Origin: Burkholderiales bacterium Ga0077543
GTDB taxonomy: Bacteria; Pseudomonadota; Gammaproteobacteria; Burkholderiales; Burkholderiaceae_C
Length of the DNA: 64,000 nucleotides
Direction: 5' to 3'
Assembly: GCA_001464055.1 (NCBI GenBank)
Contig: LNET01000042.1
Location: 17,664 to 81,663, forward strand
In this document: positions 10,590 to 18,998 of the stretch, piece after piece
How positions within the stretch are numbered: the stretch's first letter is position 1
How the letters are laid out: every line of letters starts with the position of its first letter
The notes under the pieces: generated by a model
The model's input: only the letters and a program-made list of their open reading frames with translations
Database searches by the model: none
Told to the model about the DNA's origin: nothing
Translations under genes and position numbers: made by a program

Positions 10590-10765
10590 CGCCGATGCGC
10601 AGAACTTCCACCGAAAAGGCGGCAGCGCCATCGATGGGCGCACCGCGCGGTACCCGGGCTACGAAGTCGGCCAGCGCAAAAGAAGGGGCATGGAGCAGTG
10701 CTTTGGATGGGGCAAGCTCATCGATCCGATCCGGCGGGTGATGGTGCAGGGACTGGACGGCCGGT
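10590..10765 (+). mobile_element. IS5-like DDE transposase C-terminal remnant
   Basis: Translated NFHRKGGSAIDGRTARYPGYEVGQRKRRGMEQCFGWGKLIDPIRRVMVQGLDG matches the IS4/IS5-type R-x3-E-x6-K block and 'FGWGK..GPIRQVMVRGL' tail; no N-terminal part present. Confidence 0.8.
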
Positions 10766-10859
10766 CAACGCGCCGCTGCTGGCGCCCGAAGTCACTGCAC
10801 CCGACGGTGCAGGCATCGACCGCGCGGCACCTGCGCGCCTTCGCCCCACTGCTGACTCG

Positions 10860-11589
10860 TGAACTGCGCGGCGCAGACCGCATGGTGGTCGATCTCCGCG
10901 ACAGCCAGAAGTGGGGGGCCATCGGCGGACGCCCGCCCTACCTGCCGGTGGTGGACGGCACGGTGGTGATGGCAACGCCGCTGACGTCGTTGCAGCAGCA
11001 GGCGCGGCCCGGCCCGCCCTTGCTGATCGGCTGCACCGACGAAGAGGCGCGCCTGTACACGGTGCCCTCCGGCGAGATCGACCAGGTCCAGGCGGCAGCG
11101 GTGGCCTCAGCGCTGCAAGGCGCCGCCTTGCCCGCCAGCGCTGCGGCCGTGTACGCGCAATCGCGGCCCCGTGCCAGCCCGGGCGACATGCTCGCGGCCT
11201 TCGTGTCGGACAGCACCTTCCGCATGCCCGCGCTGCGATTTGCCGAAAACCGCGTGGCAGCCGGCGCGCCGGTCTGGAACTGCCACTTCGCCTGGCAGTC
11301 CCCGGCCTGCGGCGGGCGGCTGGGCGCCAGCCATGTGGTGGACGTGGCCTACGCCTTCAACACACTGGCCAGCCAGCAGGCAGCGTCGGTCTTGGGGGGC
11401 CCGGGCCTGCAAGCGCTGGCCGACACCCTGTTTGGCCACTGGTTGCGCTTTCTGAAGACCGGCAATCCAGGCTGGGCACGCTACGACCTGGAAACGCGCC
11501 CGACCCTGCGCTTTGACGTCACTTCTGCCGTGGTCGCCGACCCGCTGGCCGAGCGAAGAAAGCCGTGGGCTGGCCAGACCTTCGACTGA
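10860..11589 (+). pseudogene. 5'-truncated carboxylesterase (type B) C-terminal remnant
   Basis: DLRDSQKWGAIGGRPPYLPVVDGTVV...LLIGCTDEEARLYTV...GASHVVDVAYAFNTL...LFGHWLRFLKTGNPGWARYD; nucleophile GESAG half missing; in frame with upstream transposase remnant (ORF 10480..11589). Confidence 0.75.
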
Positions 11590-11787
11590 CCTGCCGCCCG
11601 CTCGCCCGCCATCGCCGAACCGCTGTGCGCGTGGCGGCAGGGACGCGCAGAACCGAAGGGCATCGGCACATCGCTGCAAGCGTCAACTCACCCGCGGACG
11701 TCGAGCGCCCGGACCGGCTCTTCAGGTGCCTGACTTCCCCGCTCGGGCCGGAGCGGACACGGCCCGCGCCGCGTGGGGGTGTTGGTT

Positions 11788-11818
11788 GCCGAAGCGGACA
11801 CAGGGCGACCGCTTCGGC
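11788..11818. repeat. Perfect 10-bp inverted repeat, 11-nt loop
   Basis: GCCGAAGCGG-ACACAGGGCGA-CCGCTTCGGC. Confidence 0.7.
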
Positions 11819-11997
11819 CAGCCAGGCGCGCGTGCTTTGCTGCACCCACCGCCAAGGTCTGCGTCATCGGCCTGGTTTCGGGCTGGATCCCGGCCCTGCT
11901 TTAGAACTTTTTCGGACGACTTCGGGCGCGGTCGGCAGCATGGGTGCATCGATGTTTCAACGCCCGCCCCCGGGCGGCAACCCAGTCGAGGCCCCTG

Positions 11998-12492
11998 ATG
12001 AAGAGCGCTTTCCGCTTGCCCCTTTTGGTTTCCGGCGTCGCCGTGGTGTGGGCCTGCCTCGGCACGGGCAGCGCTGCAGCGGCACCCACTGCCACCCCCC
12101 ACGACCCTGCCGACGCCGTGACACCCCTGTTGGCCGACGACGGCAGCGCCTATCCTGCCCCACACCGCATGGCCGCGGCCGAAGCCGCCGCCGGCGGCCC
12201 GGCGCCGGGCTGGGCCAGCGCGGCGCAGCTGCAGCTGTTGCAGCGGCTGCATCCATCCCGTGTCGTGCGCGTGCAGGCCAAGGATGGCGCGCCGGCGCTG
12301 CCTTCCAGCCTGGCCCCCGATGCCTGGGTCTTCGTCGAAGGGCAGGACGAGGGCGCGGTCAGGCTCGCGCGCCGCCTGTCCGACGCTGGCGTTCACAGGG
12401 TCTGGGTGGTACTGCCCGGCGGTGCAGCGGCACCTGACGGGGCCACCCTCCACAGGGGCAGGCCGTCGCCCACGCCCAGGAGCCTGCCATGA
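11998..12492 (+). CDS. Hypothetical exported protein, weakly rhodanese-like
   Basis: MKSAFRLPLLVSGVAVVWACLGTGSAAAA signal peptide; C-terminal AGVHRVWVVLPGG resembles rhodanese fold end. Confidence 0.6.
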   Translation: MKSAFRLPLLVSGVAVVWACLGTGSAAAAPTATPHDPADAVTPLLADDGSAYPAPHRMAAAEAAAGGPAPGWASAAQLQLLQRLHPSRVVRVQAKDGAPALPSSLAPDAWVFVEGQDEGAVRLARRLSDAGVHRVWVVLPGGAAAPDGATLHRGRPSPTPRSLP

Positions 12493-12875
12493 GCACGACC
12501 TCGGTCGAGATGCGGCCGCCCGCCTCCGATGCCGAGCCGGCGGTCCTGGCAAGCCCGCGCGACGCGGCCCGGGCCATCGGACTTCGCCAGGTCTGGCGCA
12601 CCCGATACCTCTTCGTACTGACCTGGGCCTTCACCTTGCTCAACTCGGCCCGCGTGCTGTCCTACCTGCCCACGCTGTGGGCCCTGACCAGCAGCGGCGA
12701 TTCCAGCCAGCACTCGCTGTGGACCTGGGGCATGTGGACGGGCGCGAATATCACCATGGCCGCCTGGCTGTACGAACAGCAGGGCCAGCGCTGGAACCGC
12801 GCGGTCGCGGTGAATCTGGTCAACGCCTCGATGTGCGCGGCGACCTTCCTGGTGATCGCGGCGCTGCGGATGTGA
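12489..12875 (+). CDS. Small conserved membrane protein
   Basis: ATGA overlap with upstream ORF; hydrophobic segments YLFVLTWAFTLLNSARVL, GANITMAAWLY, NASMCAATFLVIAALRM. Confidence 0.65.
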   Translation: MSTTSVEMRPPASDAEPAVLASPRDAARAIGLRQVWRTRYLFVLTWAFTLLNSARVLSYLPTLWALTSSGDSSQHSLWTWGMWTGANITMAAWLYEQQGQRWNRAVAVNLVNASMCAATFLVIAALRM

Positions 12876-12889
12876 GCCCGGTAACGGCG

Positions 12890-12939
12890 TGAAGGCTGCC
12901 GGAACGGCGCGCTGCGCTTCGATGGGCTTGCAGCCTTCA
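12890..12939. terminator. Candidate bidirectional terminator hairpin
   Basis: TGAAGGCTGC ... GCAGCCTTCA (10-bp arms, 30-nt loop) between convergent genes ending at 12875 and 12944. Confidence 0.5.
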
Positions 12940-12943
12940 GCCT

Positions 12944-15541
12944 TCAGCCCGCGGCCCCGGCGCCAGGGCCGCCTGCCGGCGGTGGCAGGCCGTCGGCGGG
13001 TGCCAGCGCAGCGGCCACAACGGCGGCCGCCTCGGCTGGCGAACGCCCTTCGGCACGCAGCGCCGCGAGTCGGTCTTCGCCCAGCGCCGCACCGACGGCC
13101 AATGCCACCGAAACCTCCGCCATCGCCTCGAGCGGCTGCCGCGTGTCGTTCAGCCGCGCGTAGGCGGCATCGGCCAGGCCGAGCAGGCGGGCCGCCGTGT
13201 TCAGCCGTCCCTCGCGCACGGCCAGCAGGGCCAGGTGATCGGCCCACCAGGCCTCGGCGTCCAGCGTCCGGGCTTGCGACCAGCCTTCAGCGGCAGCCGC
13301 GCGGGCCCCTTCAAGGTGGCCCAAGGCCAGCTGGGCCGCTGCCAGGGTGGGCAGCAGATAGGCGTACAAGGCCTCGCGGTCGTTCTGGTGGCGGGCGGCT
13401 TCGGCAGCCTGCAGCAGGCGGGGCAGCGCCGCGGCGGGCTCGCCGCTGACGAGTTCGTCGTGCGCCAGCGAATGCAGCGCACGCACCAGCTCGAAATCCG
13501 AATCACCGAACTGCCGGGCCAGGCGCAAGTGCTCGCGCCACGCGGCAATCGCCCTGGGCTGGTCGCCCGCGGCACCGGCGACGATGCCCTCGGCATACCA
13601 CCGCAGCCGCCGGCGGCCGGGCGGCCAGGCCGGGTCGTCCAGCTCGCGTACGCGCCGCAGCAGCGCTTCGGCCTCGGCCAGCCGGCCCAGAGTGGCCTGG
13701 GCCTCGGCCGAAGCCGCAAGCGCACGAAACTCGCCCAGTACATCGCCGGCCTCGTGCCACGCCGCCGCCGTGCGCTTCAGCGTCGCCAGGCGCGAGGTCC
13801 AGTCGGAATGCCGGATCAGCGTGGCCACCGTCAGCAGCATGCGGCCCTGCAAAGCGGGCGAAAGCCCGGGTTCGTCGGCTCTTGCGCTCAAGGCGTGGGC
13901 CCAACGCACCCGGTCGGCGGCGGTGCAGCGCGTGACGATGGCGTGCATCAGGCACGCCAGGCGCGCCAGCACCTCGGCCGCAGCCAGGCCGGGCGCCTGC
14001 AGCGCTGCGTCGAAGGCCGCGGCCATGTCCGCCGGGCCTGGCAGGCCGGCCTGCAGGGCCACATCCGCGTGCGGCGTCCGTTCGCCCCGCCACACGGTGC
14101 CGTGCCACCGGTCCCCCAGCGGCGCCAGCGCCTGCGCCAGCCGTGCCAGCACGAGCGAGCGTTCACCCGCGGCGGCCAGGCATTCCAGGGCCAGCGTGCG
14201 GGGCGCTTCGAGCAGGCGGTAGCGGGGCGCACCGTCAGGCGTGGGTTCTGCGGCAGCCGTGCAATGCACCAGCGAACGGTCCACCAGATCGGCCAGGGCC
14301 GCGGTCACCTCGTCGACCGCGTCGGGGCTGCCGCCCTCGACCGCCAGGGCCTGCACCAGGGCCAGCGGCAGCGGCCCCTGCGCGATGGCCAGGCGCCTGA
14401 ACACGCGCCGCGAGGCCGGGTCCAGCAGATCGTGCGACCCGGCCAGCGCCGAGCGCAGCACGTTCGCCGCCGGGTCTACAGCCGCCGCGTCGGGCCCGGT
14501 GCTGCTGCGAGCCAGCCGTTCGCGCAGGGCAGCCAGGGGCATCTGGCCCAGCAAGGCGGCGGCCAGTTGCACGCCCAGGGCCGAACCGCCCAGGCTGGCG
14601 CAGACCGCCACCACATCATCCACCTGCGCCTGGCCGAAGCGAAAACGCCGGTCGGCCTGCCTGGCGTGGCCGACGAACAGCGCCACGGCCGCATGGCGCA
14701 GCGCTTCTGGCGCGCTGCAAGGCGCCTGCGGCACCGGCAGCCCGGCCAAGGTGTGCACCGTCTCGCCGGCGCAGCGCAGCGGCGCCTGGCTGGTGACGAG
14801 CAGGCGCAAGCCGGGTGCTTCGCGCCGCAGCGTGGCGGCCAGCTCGGCGACGGCTTCCAGCAGATGCTCGGCGTTGTCCAGCACCAGCAGCAGGCGGGCG
14901 TCGCCCAGGGCCTGCGCCAGCTTCAGGGCCAGCCGCGGGGGGCCGGGGACCTGGGCGGCCAGCGCCACCGCGGGCACGACGGCGTCGGGCGCATTCACTT
15001 CCAGCAGGTCGACCCAGACCGGGGCGGCACCGTCGACGGTGCCGCAGCGGGCCGCGACATGGCGGGCCAGCAGCGTCTTGCCACTGCCGCCCGCCCCCGT
15101 GAGCGTGACGAAGCCGCCCTCGGTCGGGTGGGCCAGGGCTTGCGACACCCGGGCCAGGTCGTCTTCACGGCCCAGCAGCGGGGGCAGCGCAGCCAAGACG
15201 GTTCCTGGGCCATCGGTTGCCACGAGCGGCTCGGCCGGCAGCGCTGCGCCGGCCTGCAGCGCCAGCACGAACTGGTAGCCGCGCCCGGGCACGGTGGCAA
15301 TGGCGTCGCGGCCGATGGCCTTGCGCAGGGCCGTCATCTGCACGTGCAGGTTGGCCTCTTCGACAATCACGTCGGGCCACACCTGGTCCAGCAGCTCGGC
15401 CTTCGTCACCAGACGGCCGGCGTTGCGCACCAGCACGCACAGCAGGTCGAAGGCGCGCGCGCCCAGTTCCAGCGGCACCCCGCCCTTGACGAGTCGGCGC
15501 TCGGCCGGGTCGAGCCGGCAGTCGGCAAAAAGGATCGGCAT
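12944..15541 (-). CDS. OmpR-type winged-helix transcriptional regulator fused to STAND/AAA ATPase and TPR-like region
   Basis: MPILFADCRLDPAERRLVKGGVPLELGARAFDLLCVLVRNAGRLVTKAELLDQVWPDVIVEEANLHVQMTALRKAIG; Walker A GAGGSGKTLLARHVA; LLVLDNAEHLL. Confidence 0.85.
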   Translation of the reverse strand: MPILFADCRLDPAERRLVKGGVPLELGARAFDLLCVLVRNAGRLVTKAELLDQVWPDVIVEEANLHVQMTALRKAIGRDAIATVPGRGYQFVLALQAGAALPAEPLVATDGPGTVLAALPPLLGREDDLARVSQALAHPTEGGFVTLTGAGGSGKTLLARHVAARCGTVDGAAPVWVDLLEVNAPDAVVPAVALAAQVPGPPRLALKLAQALGDARLLLVLDNAEHLLEAVAELAATLRREAPGLRLLVTSQAPLRCAGETVHTLAGLPVPQAPCSAPEALRHAAVALFVGHARQADRRFRFGQAQVDDVVAVCASLGGSALGVQLAAALLGQMPLAALRERLARSSTGPDAAAVDPAANVLRSALAGSHDLLDPASRRVFRRLAIAQGPLPLALVQALAVEGGSPDAVDEVTAALADLVDRSLVHCTAAAEPTPDGAPRYRLLEAPRTLALECLAAAGERSLVLARLAQALAPLGDRWHGTVWRGERTPHADVALQAGLPGPADMAAAFDAALQAPGLAAAEVLARLACLMHAIVTRCTAADRVRWAHALSARADEPGLSPALQGRMLLTVATLIRHSDWTSRLATLKRTAAAWHEAGDVLGEFRALAASAEAQATLGRLAEAEALLRRVRELDDPAWPPGRRRLRWYAEGIVAGAAGDQPRAIAAWREHLRLARQFGDSDFELVRALHSLAHDELVSGEPAAALPRLLQAAEAARHQNDREALYAYLLPTLAAAQLALGHLEGARAAAAEGWSQARTLDAEAWWADHLALLAVREGRLNTAARLLGLADAAYARLNDTRQPLEAMAEVSVALAVGAALGEDRLAALRAEGRSPAEAAAVVAAALAPADGLPPPAGGPGAGAAG

Positions 15542-15638
15542 CACGGCGACAACGTTCCCGCAGCAGACATCCAGGCTGGCAGGCCAGCACCGCCCACGTC
15601 CATGCGCAAGGGCAGGACGGGGCGGCGCTCCCTGCCTT

Positions 15639-16295
15639 TCATGCCGGCGCCGTGGCCACCAGCCCCACCAGGGCAGAGCGGCCATCATGACCGGGGCCTT
15701 CGGCCAGAACGTCTTCGAATTCCTGAAGCTCGTCGATGCGCAGGCCGTTGCCGCCGAAGACTTCGCGCAGCATCTCGGCCGTGTACAGGTGAGAAAGCAC
15801 CCCGGGCCCGCCAGTCTTGTAGACCAGCTGCTGCGGCGTGTAGCCCAGCAGCAGCAGCTGGCCGCCCGGGCGCAGGCACTGCACCATGCGTTCGAACATG
15901 CGGCTGCGCATCGCCGGGTCGGCAAACTGCACGAAGATGGCCACCACGGTGTCGCAGGCGGCCACGGGCCAGGCGTAGCCGTCGCAATCGCTGACGCTGA
16001 AATCCACCGCGACGCCCTGCTCTGCCGCCAGCGTGCGGGCCTTGGCCACGCCCACTTCGGCGATGTCGAAAGCGCTGACCTGGTGCCCCTGGGCCGCCAG
16101 CCACACGCTGTTGCGGCCTTCGCCGTCGGCCACGCACAACACGCGGCGGCCGGCGGGCCAGGCGCTGGCGCGTTCGCGCAGCCAGACGTTGGGCGCCGTG
16201 CCGAACAGGTAGCCGGGCGCGGCGAAGCGCTCGTTCCAGGTGGCGGCGGGGCGGCCGAAGGGGGTGGCGGGGGTGGCAGCGCTGGGGGCGTTCAT
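15639..16295 (-). CDS. Class I SAM-dependent methyltransferase
   Basis: WNERFAAPGYLFGTAPNVWL...RRVLCVADGEGRNSVWLAAQGHQVSAFDIA. Confidence 0.85.
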   Translation of the reverse strand: MNAPSAATPATPFGRPAATWNERFAAPGYLFGTAPNVWLRERASAWPAGRRVLCVADGEGRNSVWLAAQGHQVSAFDIAEVGVAKARTLAAEQGVAVDFSVSDCDGYAWPVAACDTVVAIFVQFADPAMRSRMFERMVQCLRPGGQLLLLGYTPQQLVYKTGGPGVLSHLYTAEMLREVFGGNGLRIDELQEFEDVLAEGPGHDGRSALVGLVATAPA

Positions 16296-16326
16296 GGGGG
16301 AGTCAGGCGGGCTCGGGCCCGCCAGC

Positions 16327-16971
16327 CTAACCCACGTCCACCGCAGCGCGCTGCGTGCCCGCGGCGGGCGCGGGTGGGGCCAGCTGCCGGCGCAGGCTCC
16401 AAGCCCAGGCCAGGCCCAGCACCACCGTCAGCGCCACCAGGCCCTGCCCGGTACGCAGCTGGCTTTCCAGCGAATAAGCGTTGCACAGGCGCAGGTTGGT
16501 GCTGGCCAGGTAGAAGCCCAGCCAAGCCAGCATGGGCAGGCCATAGCCCAGGAAGAACAGCTGCACCGCCAGCGGCGCCTGCACCCAGGCCTGGCGCAGC
16601 GCGGCGCCGGCCAGCCACAGCGTCAGCACCTTCGCGGCGTCGGCGCCGGGCAGCACCACGGCGCGGTCCACCAGGGCCGGAATCATCCAGTAGGCGGTGA
16701 TGCATTGCGCCAGCATGAAGCCGGTCAGGCCGTAGCGGTTCCAGCGCGCCAGCCCGGCGCCCGTCGCCACGGGCCAGGCCAAGGCGGCACAGGCGCCGGC
16801 CGCCACCAGCAGGGGCATCTGCACCAGCATGTGCCAGACCATGCTCTGCTCGATCAGCGCGCGCAGCGGCGGCACCGACAGGCCGGCGCCCAGCACCGTC
16901 AGCAGCAGGGCCAGCAGCTTCAGGCCCTGGGCGCGGGCCGGCCGCGCCAAGGCGGTGGCGGCGCGCTTCAT
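16327..16971 (-). CDS. Polytopic membrane protein, probable oxidase-associated/assembly
   Basis: Multiple TM segments; 4-nt overlap with upstream SCO gene inside oxidase cluster. Confidence 0.6.
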   Translation of the reverse strand: MKRAATALARPARAQGLKLLALLLTVLGAGLSVPPLRALIEQSMVWHMLVQMPLLVAAGACAALAWPVATGAGLARWNRYGLTGFMLAQCITAYWMIPALVDRAVVLPGADAAKVLTLWLAGAALRQAWVQAPLAVQLFFLGYGLPMLAWLGFYLASTNLRLCNAYSLESQLRTGQGLVALTVVLGLAWAWSLRRQLAPPAPAAGTQRAAVDVG

Positions 16972-17696
16972 GGCGGCACCGCGGGCGCTGCGGCAACAGG
17001 CGCATCGCGCTGCGCCAGCCTGCGGGCCAGCGCCACGGCCTGCACGCCTTCGTCCAGGCCCAGGATGCGCACCAGCCGGCCGTCAGGCGTCACCACATGC
17101 AGCGCGGCGTTGTGTTCGTACTCGCCCAGCGGCGCAGGCACCACCATGATGCCGAAGCTGTCCAGCAGCCGGCGCCGGTCACGCGCTTCGGCCAGGCTGG
17201 CCAGGTGCCACACGCCGGGCTGCATGCGCATGCGGCGGGCGTACTCGGCCAGGGCCGGGGGGCGGTCGTGCTCGGGGTCGAAGCTGATCGACAGCAAGCC
17301 CACGCGGTCCTGCAGGCCCTGCGCCAGCACCTGTTCCTGCAACTGCTGGAACACCGTGCCCAGAGACAGGCACAGCGTCTGGCAGCGCGTGTAGACGAAG
17401 TCGACGATCCAAACGCGGCCGTCGCGGGCCAGCAGCGTGTGCAGCGACTCTTCCCGGCCCTGCGCGTCGACGACACGGAAGTCGGGCACCAGGGCCGGCG
17501 ATTGCGCCACGGCACTTCGGCGCAGGGTTTCGGTGGTGTAGGCCGTGCCGCCGGCCGTGGCCTGGAAGATGGCCGCCAGCCCGGCCAGCAGCACCCCCAG
17601 GCAGGCGGCGAAGCTGCCGATCAGCCCGTCCAGGGGGTCGGCCGGGGCGGTGGCGCCGGGCGAGCCTGCTGCCGGGGGGCCGGCCATCGCGCTCAT
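16968..17696 (-). CDS. SCO1/SenC family copper chaperone
   Basis: RVWIVDFVYTRCQTLCLSLGTVFQQLQEQV...DRVGLLSISFDPEHDRPPALAEYARRM. Confidence 0.85.
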   Translation of the reverse strand: MSAMAGPPAAGSPGATAPADPLDGLIGSFAACLGVLLAGLAAIFQATAGGTAYTTETLRRSAVAQSPALVPDFRVVDAQGREESLHTLLARDGRVWIVDFVYTRCQTLCLSLGTVFQQLQEQVLAQGLQDRVGLLSISFDPEHDRPPALAEYARRMRMQPGVWHLASLAEARDRRRLLDSFGIMVVPAPLGEYEHNAALHVVTPDGRLVRILGLDEGVQAVALARRLAQRDAPVAAAPAVPP

Positions 17697-17697
17697 T

Positions 17698-18357
17698 TCA
17701 GGGCGCCAGCGCCTTCAGCGCCGCGCCGCCGTCGTAAGGGCCGGTCTGGTCCTTCGTGGCCTCGCGCTGGGCCTTCACCGCCGCGGGCGTCACGGCCGGC
17801 GCCTGGTTGCCCCAGTCGCTGCGGATGTAGGTGAGCACGGCCGCGATCTCTTCGTCGGCCAGGGTGCCGAAGGCCGGCATCACGCCTTTATAGGTGTTGC
17901 CCTTGACCACGAGTTCGCCCTGCACCCCGTGCAGCAGGATGCTGATCAGCACCTTCTCGCTGCCCACCACCCATTCGGCCCCGGCCAGCGGCGGGAACAC
18001 CCCCGCCACGCCCAGCCCGCTGGCCTGGTGGCAGGCGGCGCACTTCGCGCCGTAGAGCTGCTTGCCGTCCACTGCCGGCGCAGCGCCGTCGTTTGGCACG
18101 GGCGGGCGCAGCAGGCTCACCGTGCGCTGGTCGCCGTAGGCCGAAGACTCGCCCGAAGGCGTGGCCACGATGTAGAACGCGCCCCACATGCCCATGGCGC
18201 CCAGGAACATGATGAAGAACCAGGGCAGCGGGTGAACCTTCTCGTCGGGGTCAGGCTTCTCACGGCGCATGGCCGCGAACTCGCTGTCGCTGAAGTCCGG
18301 CGTCTCGGAGCCGGGGCGGGGCAGGCCCGCGTCGGGACCAGGCTTCTTCGTGGCCAT
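17698..18357 (-). CDS. Membrane-anchored mono-heme cytochrome c
   Basis: N-terminal TM (PWFFIMFLGAMGMWGAFYIV), CAACHQ heme motif, LADEEIAAVLTYIRSDWGN. Confidence 0.85.
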   Translation of the reverse strand: MATKKPGPDAGLPRPGSETPDFSDSEFAAMRREKPDPDEKVHPLPWFFIMFLGAMGMWGAFYIVATPSGESSAYGDQRTVSLLRPPVPNDGAAPAVDGKQLYGAKCAACHQASGLGVAGVFPPLAGAEWVVGSEKVLISILLHGVQGELVVKGNTYKGVMPAFGTLADEEIAAVLTYIRSDWGNQAPAVTPAAVKAQREATKDQTGPYDGGAALKALAP

Positions 18358-18998
18358 CAGCGCGGTGCCCTTCGGTTCACGGCCGGGTCGTCCTCGGCCT
18401 TCAGCGCGGGATAGGTGCGGTCCAGCGAGATCAAATACTCCACCAGCGCCAGCGCCTCGGGCTTGGCCACCACCACCTGCCCGGGCCGGGCGAAGGCCGG
18501 CGGCAGGTTCACCACCACGTCGCCCGGCAGCGCGGCGCCCTGGCGCACTTCGAACATGTACGGGTAGGCCGGCATGGTCGAACCCGGCGTGTAGGCGCGG
18601 GGTGCGTAAAGGTGGCCCAGGTGCCAGTCGCGGCTGGGTTGGCGCGCGCCGATGTTCAGCAGGTCGGGGCCGGTGCGCATGGTGCCCAGCAGGTGCGGGG
18701 TGTCGTAGGCGTAGTCGGCCGCAATCGAGGCCCGGCCCCAACCGCGCAGCGCGTCGGGGGCCTGCGCGATGTCGCGCGGCTGCTGCGAATGGCAATAGAG
18801 GCAGCCGTTGGCGATGTACACCTGCCGGCCCTTCAGCTGCACTTCGGTGTAGGGCTTCAGGCCCGGCGGTGGTTGGGTGTCCTTCAACAGCACGTAGGGC
18901 ATCACCACCAGCAGCGCGGTGGCGGCCGACAGGATGACCATCGAACCCACGACGAGGCGCAGCTCGTCCATCTCGAACTTGCCCATGCCGAAGCTCAT
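18357..18998 (-). CDS. ccoO: cbb3-type cytochrome c oxidase subunit II
   Basis: VQLKGRQVYIANGCLYCHSQQPRDI...DLLNIGARQPSRDWHLGHLYAPRAYTPGSTMPAYPYMFE. Confidence 0.85.
   Translation of the reverse strand: MSFGMGKFEMDELRLVVGSMVILSAATALLVVMPYVLLKDTQPPPGLKPYTEVQLKGRQVYIANGCLYCHSQQPRDIAQAPDALRGWGRASIAADYAYDTPHLLGTMRTGPDLLNIGARQPSRDWHLGHLYAPRAYTPGSTMPAYPYMFEVRQGAALPGDVVVNLPPAFARPGQVVVAKPEALALVEYLISLDRTYPALKAEDDPAVNRRAPR

Noticed and set aside
615-10862. Very long antisense ORFs opposite the giant gene (e.g. 615..2249, 2511..5789, 6018..8309, 9276..10862)
   Set aside because: Third-position GC artefact in a high-GC genome; composition is low-complexity Ala/Gly/His/Arg with no recognisable motif, while the minus-strand frame has clear domains
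13235-15994. 919-aa plus-strand ORF opposite the STAND regulator
   Set aside because: Antisense GC artefact; the minus frame carries wHTH and Walker motifs
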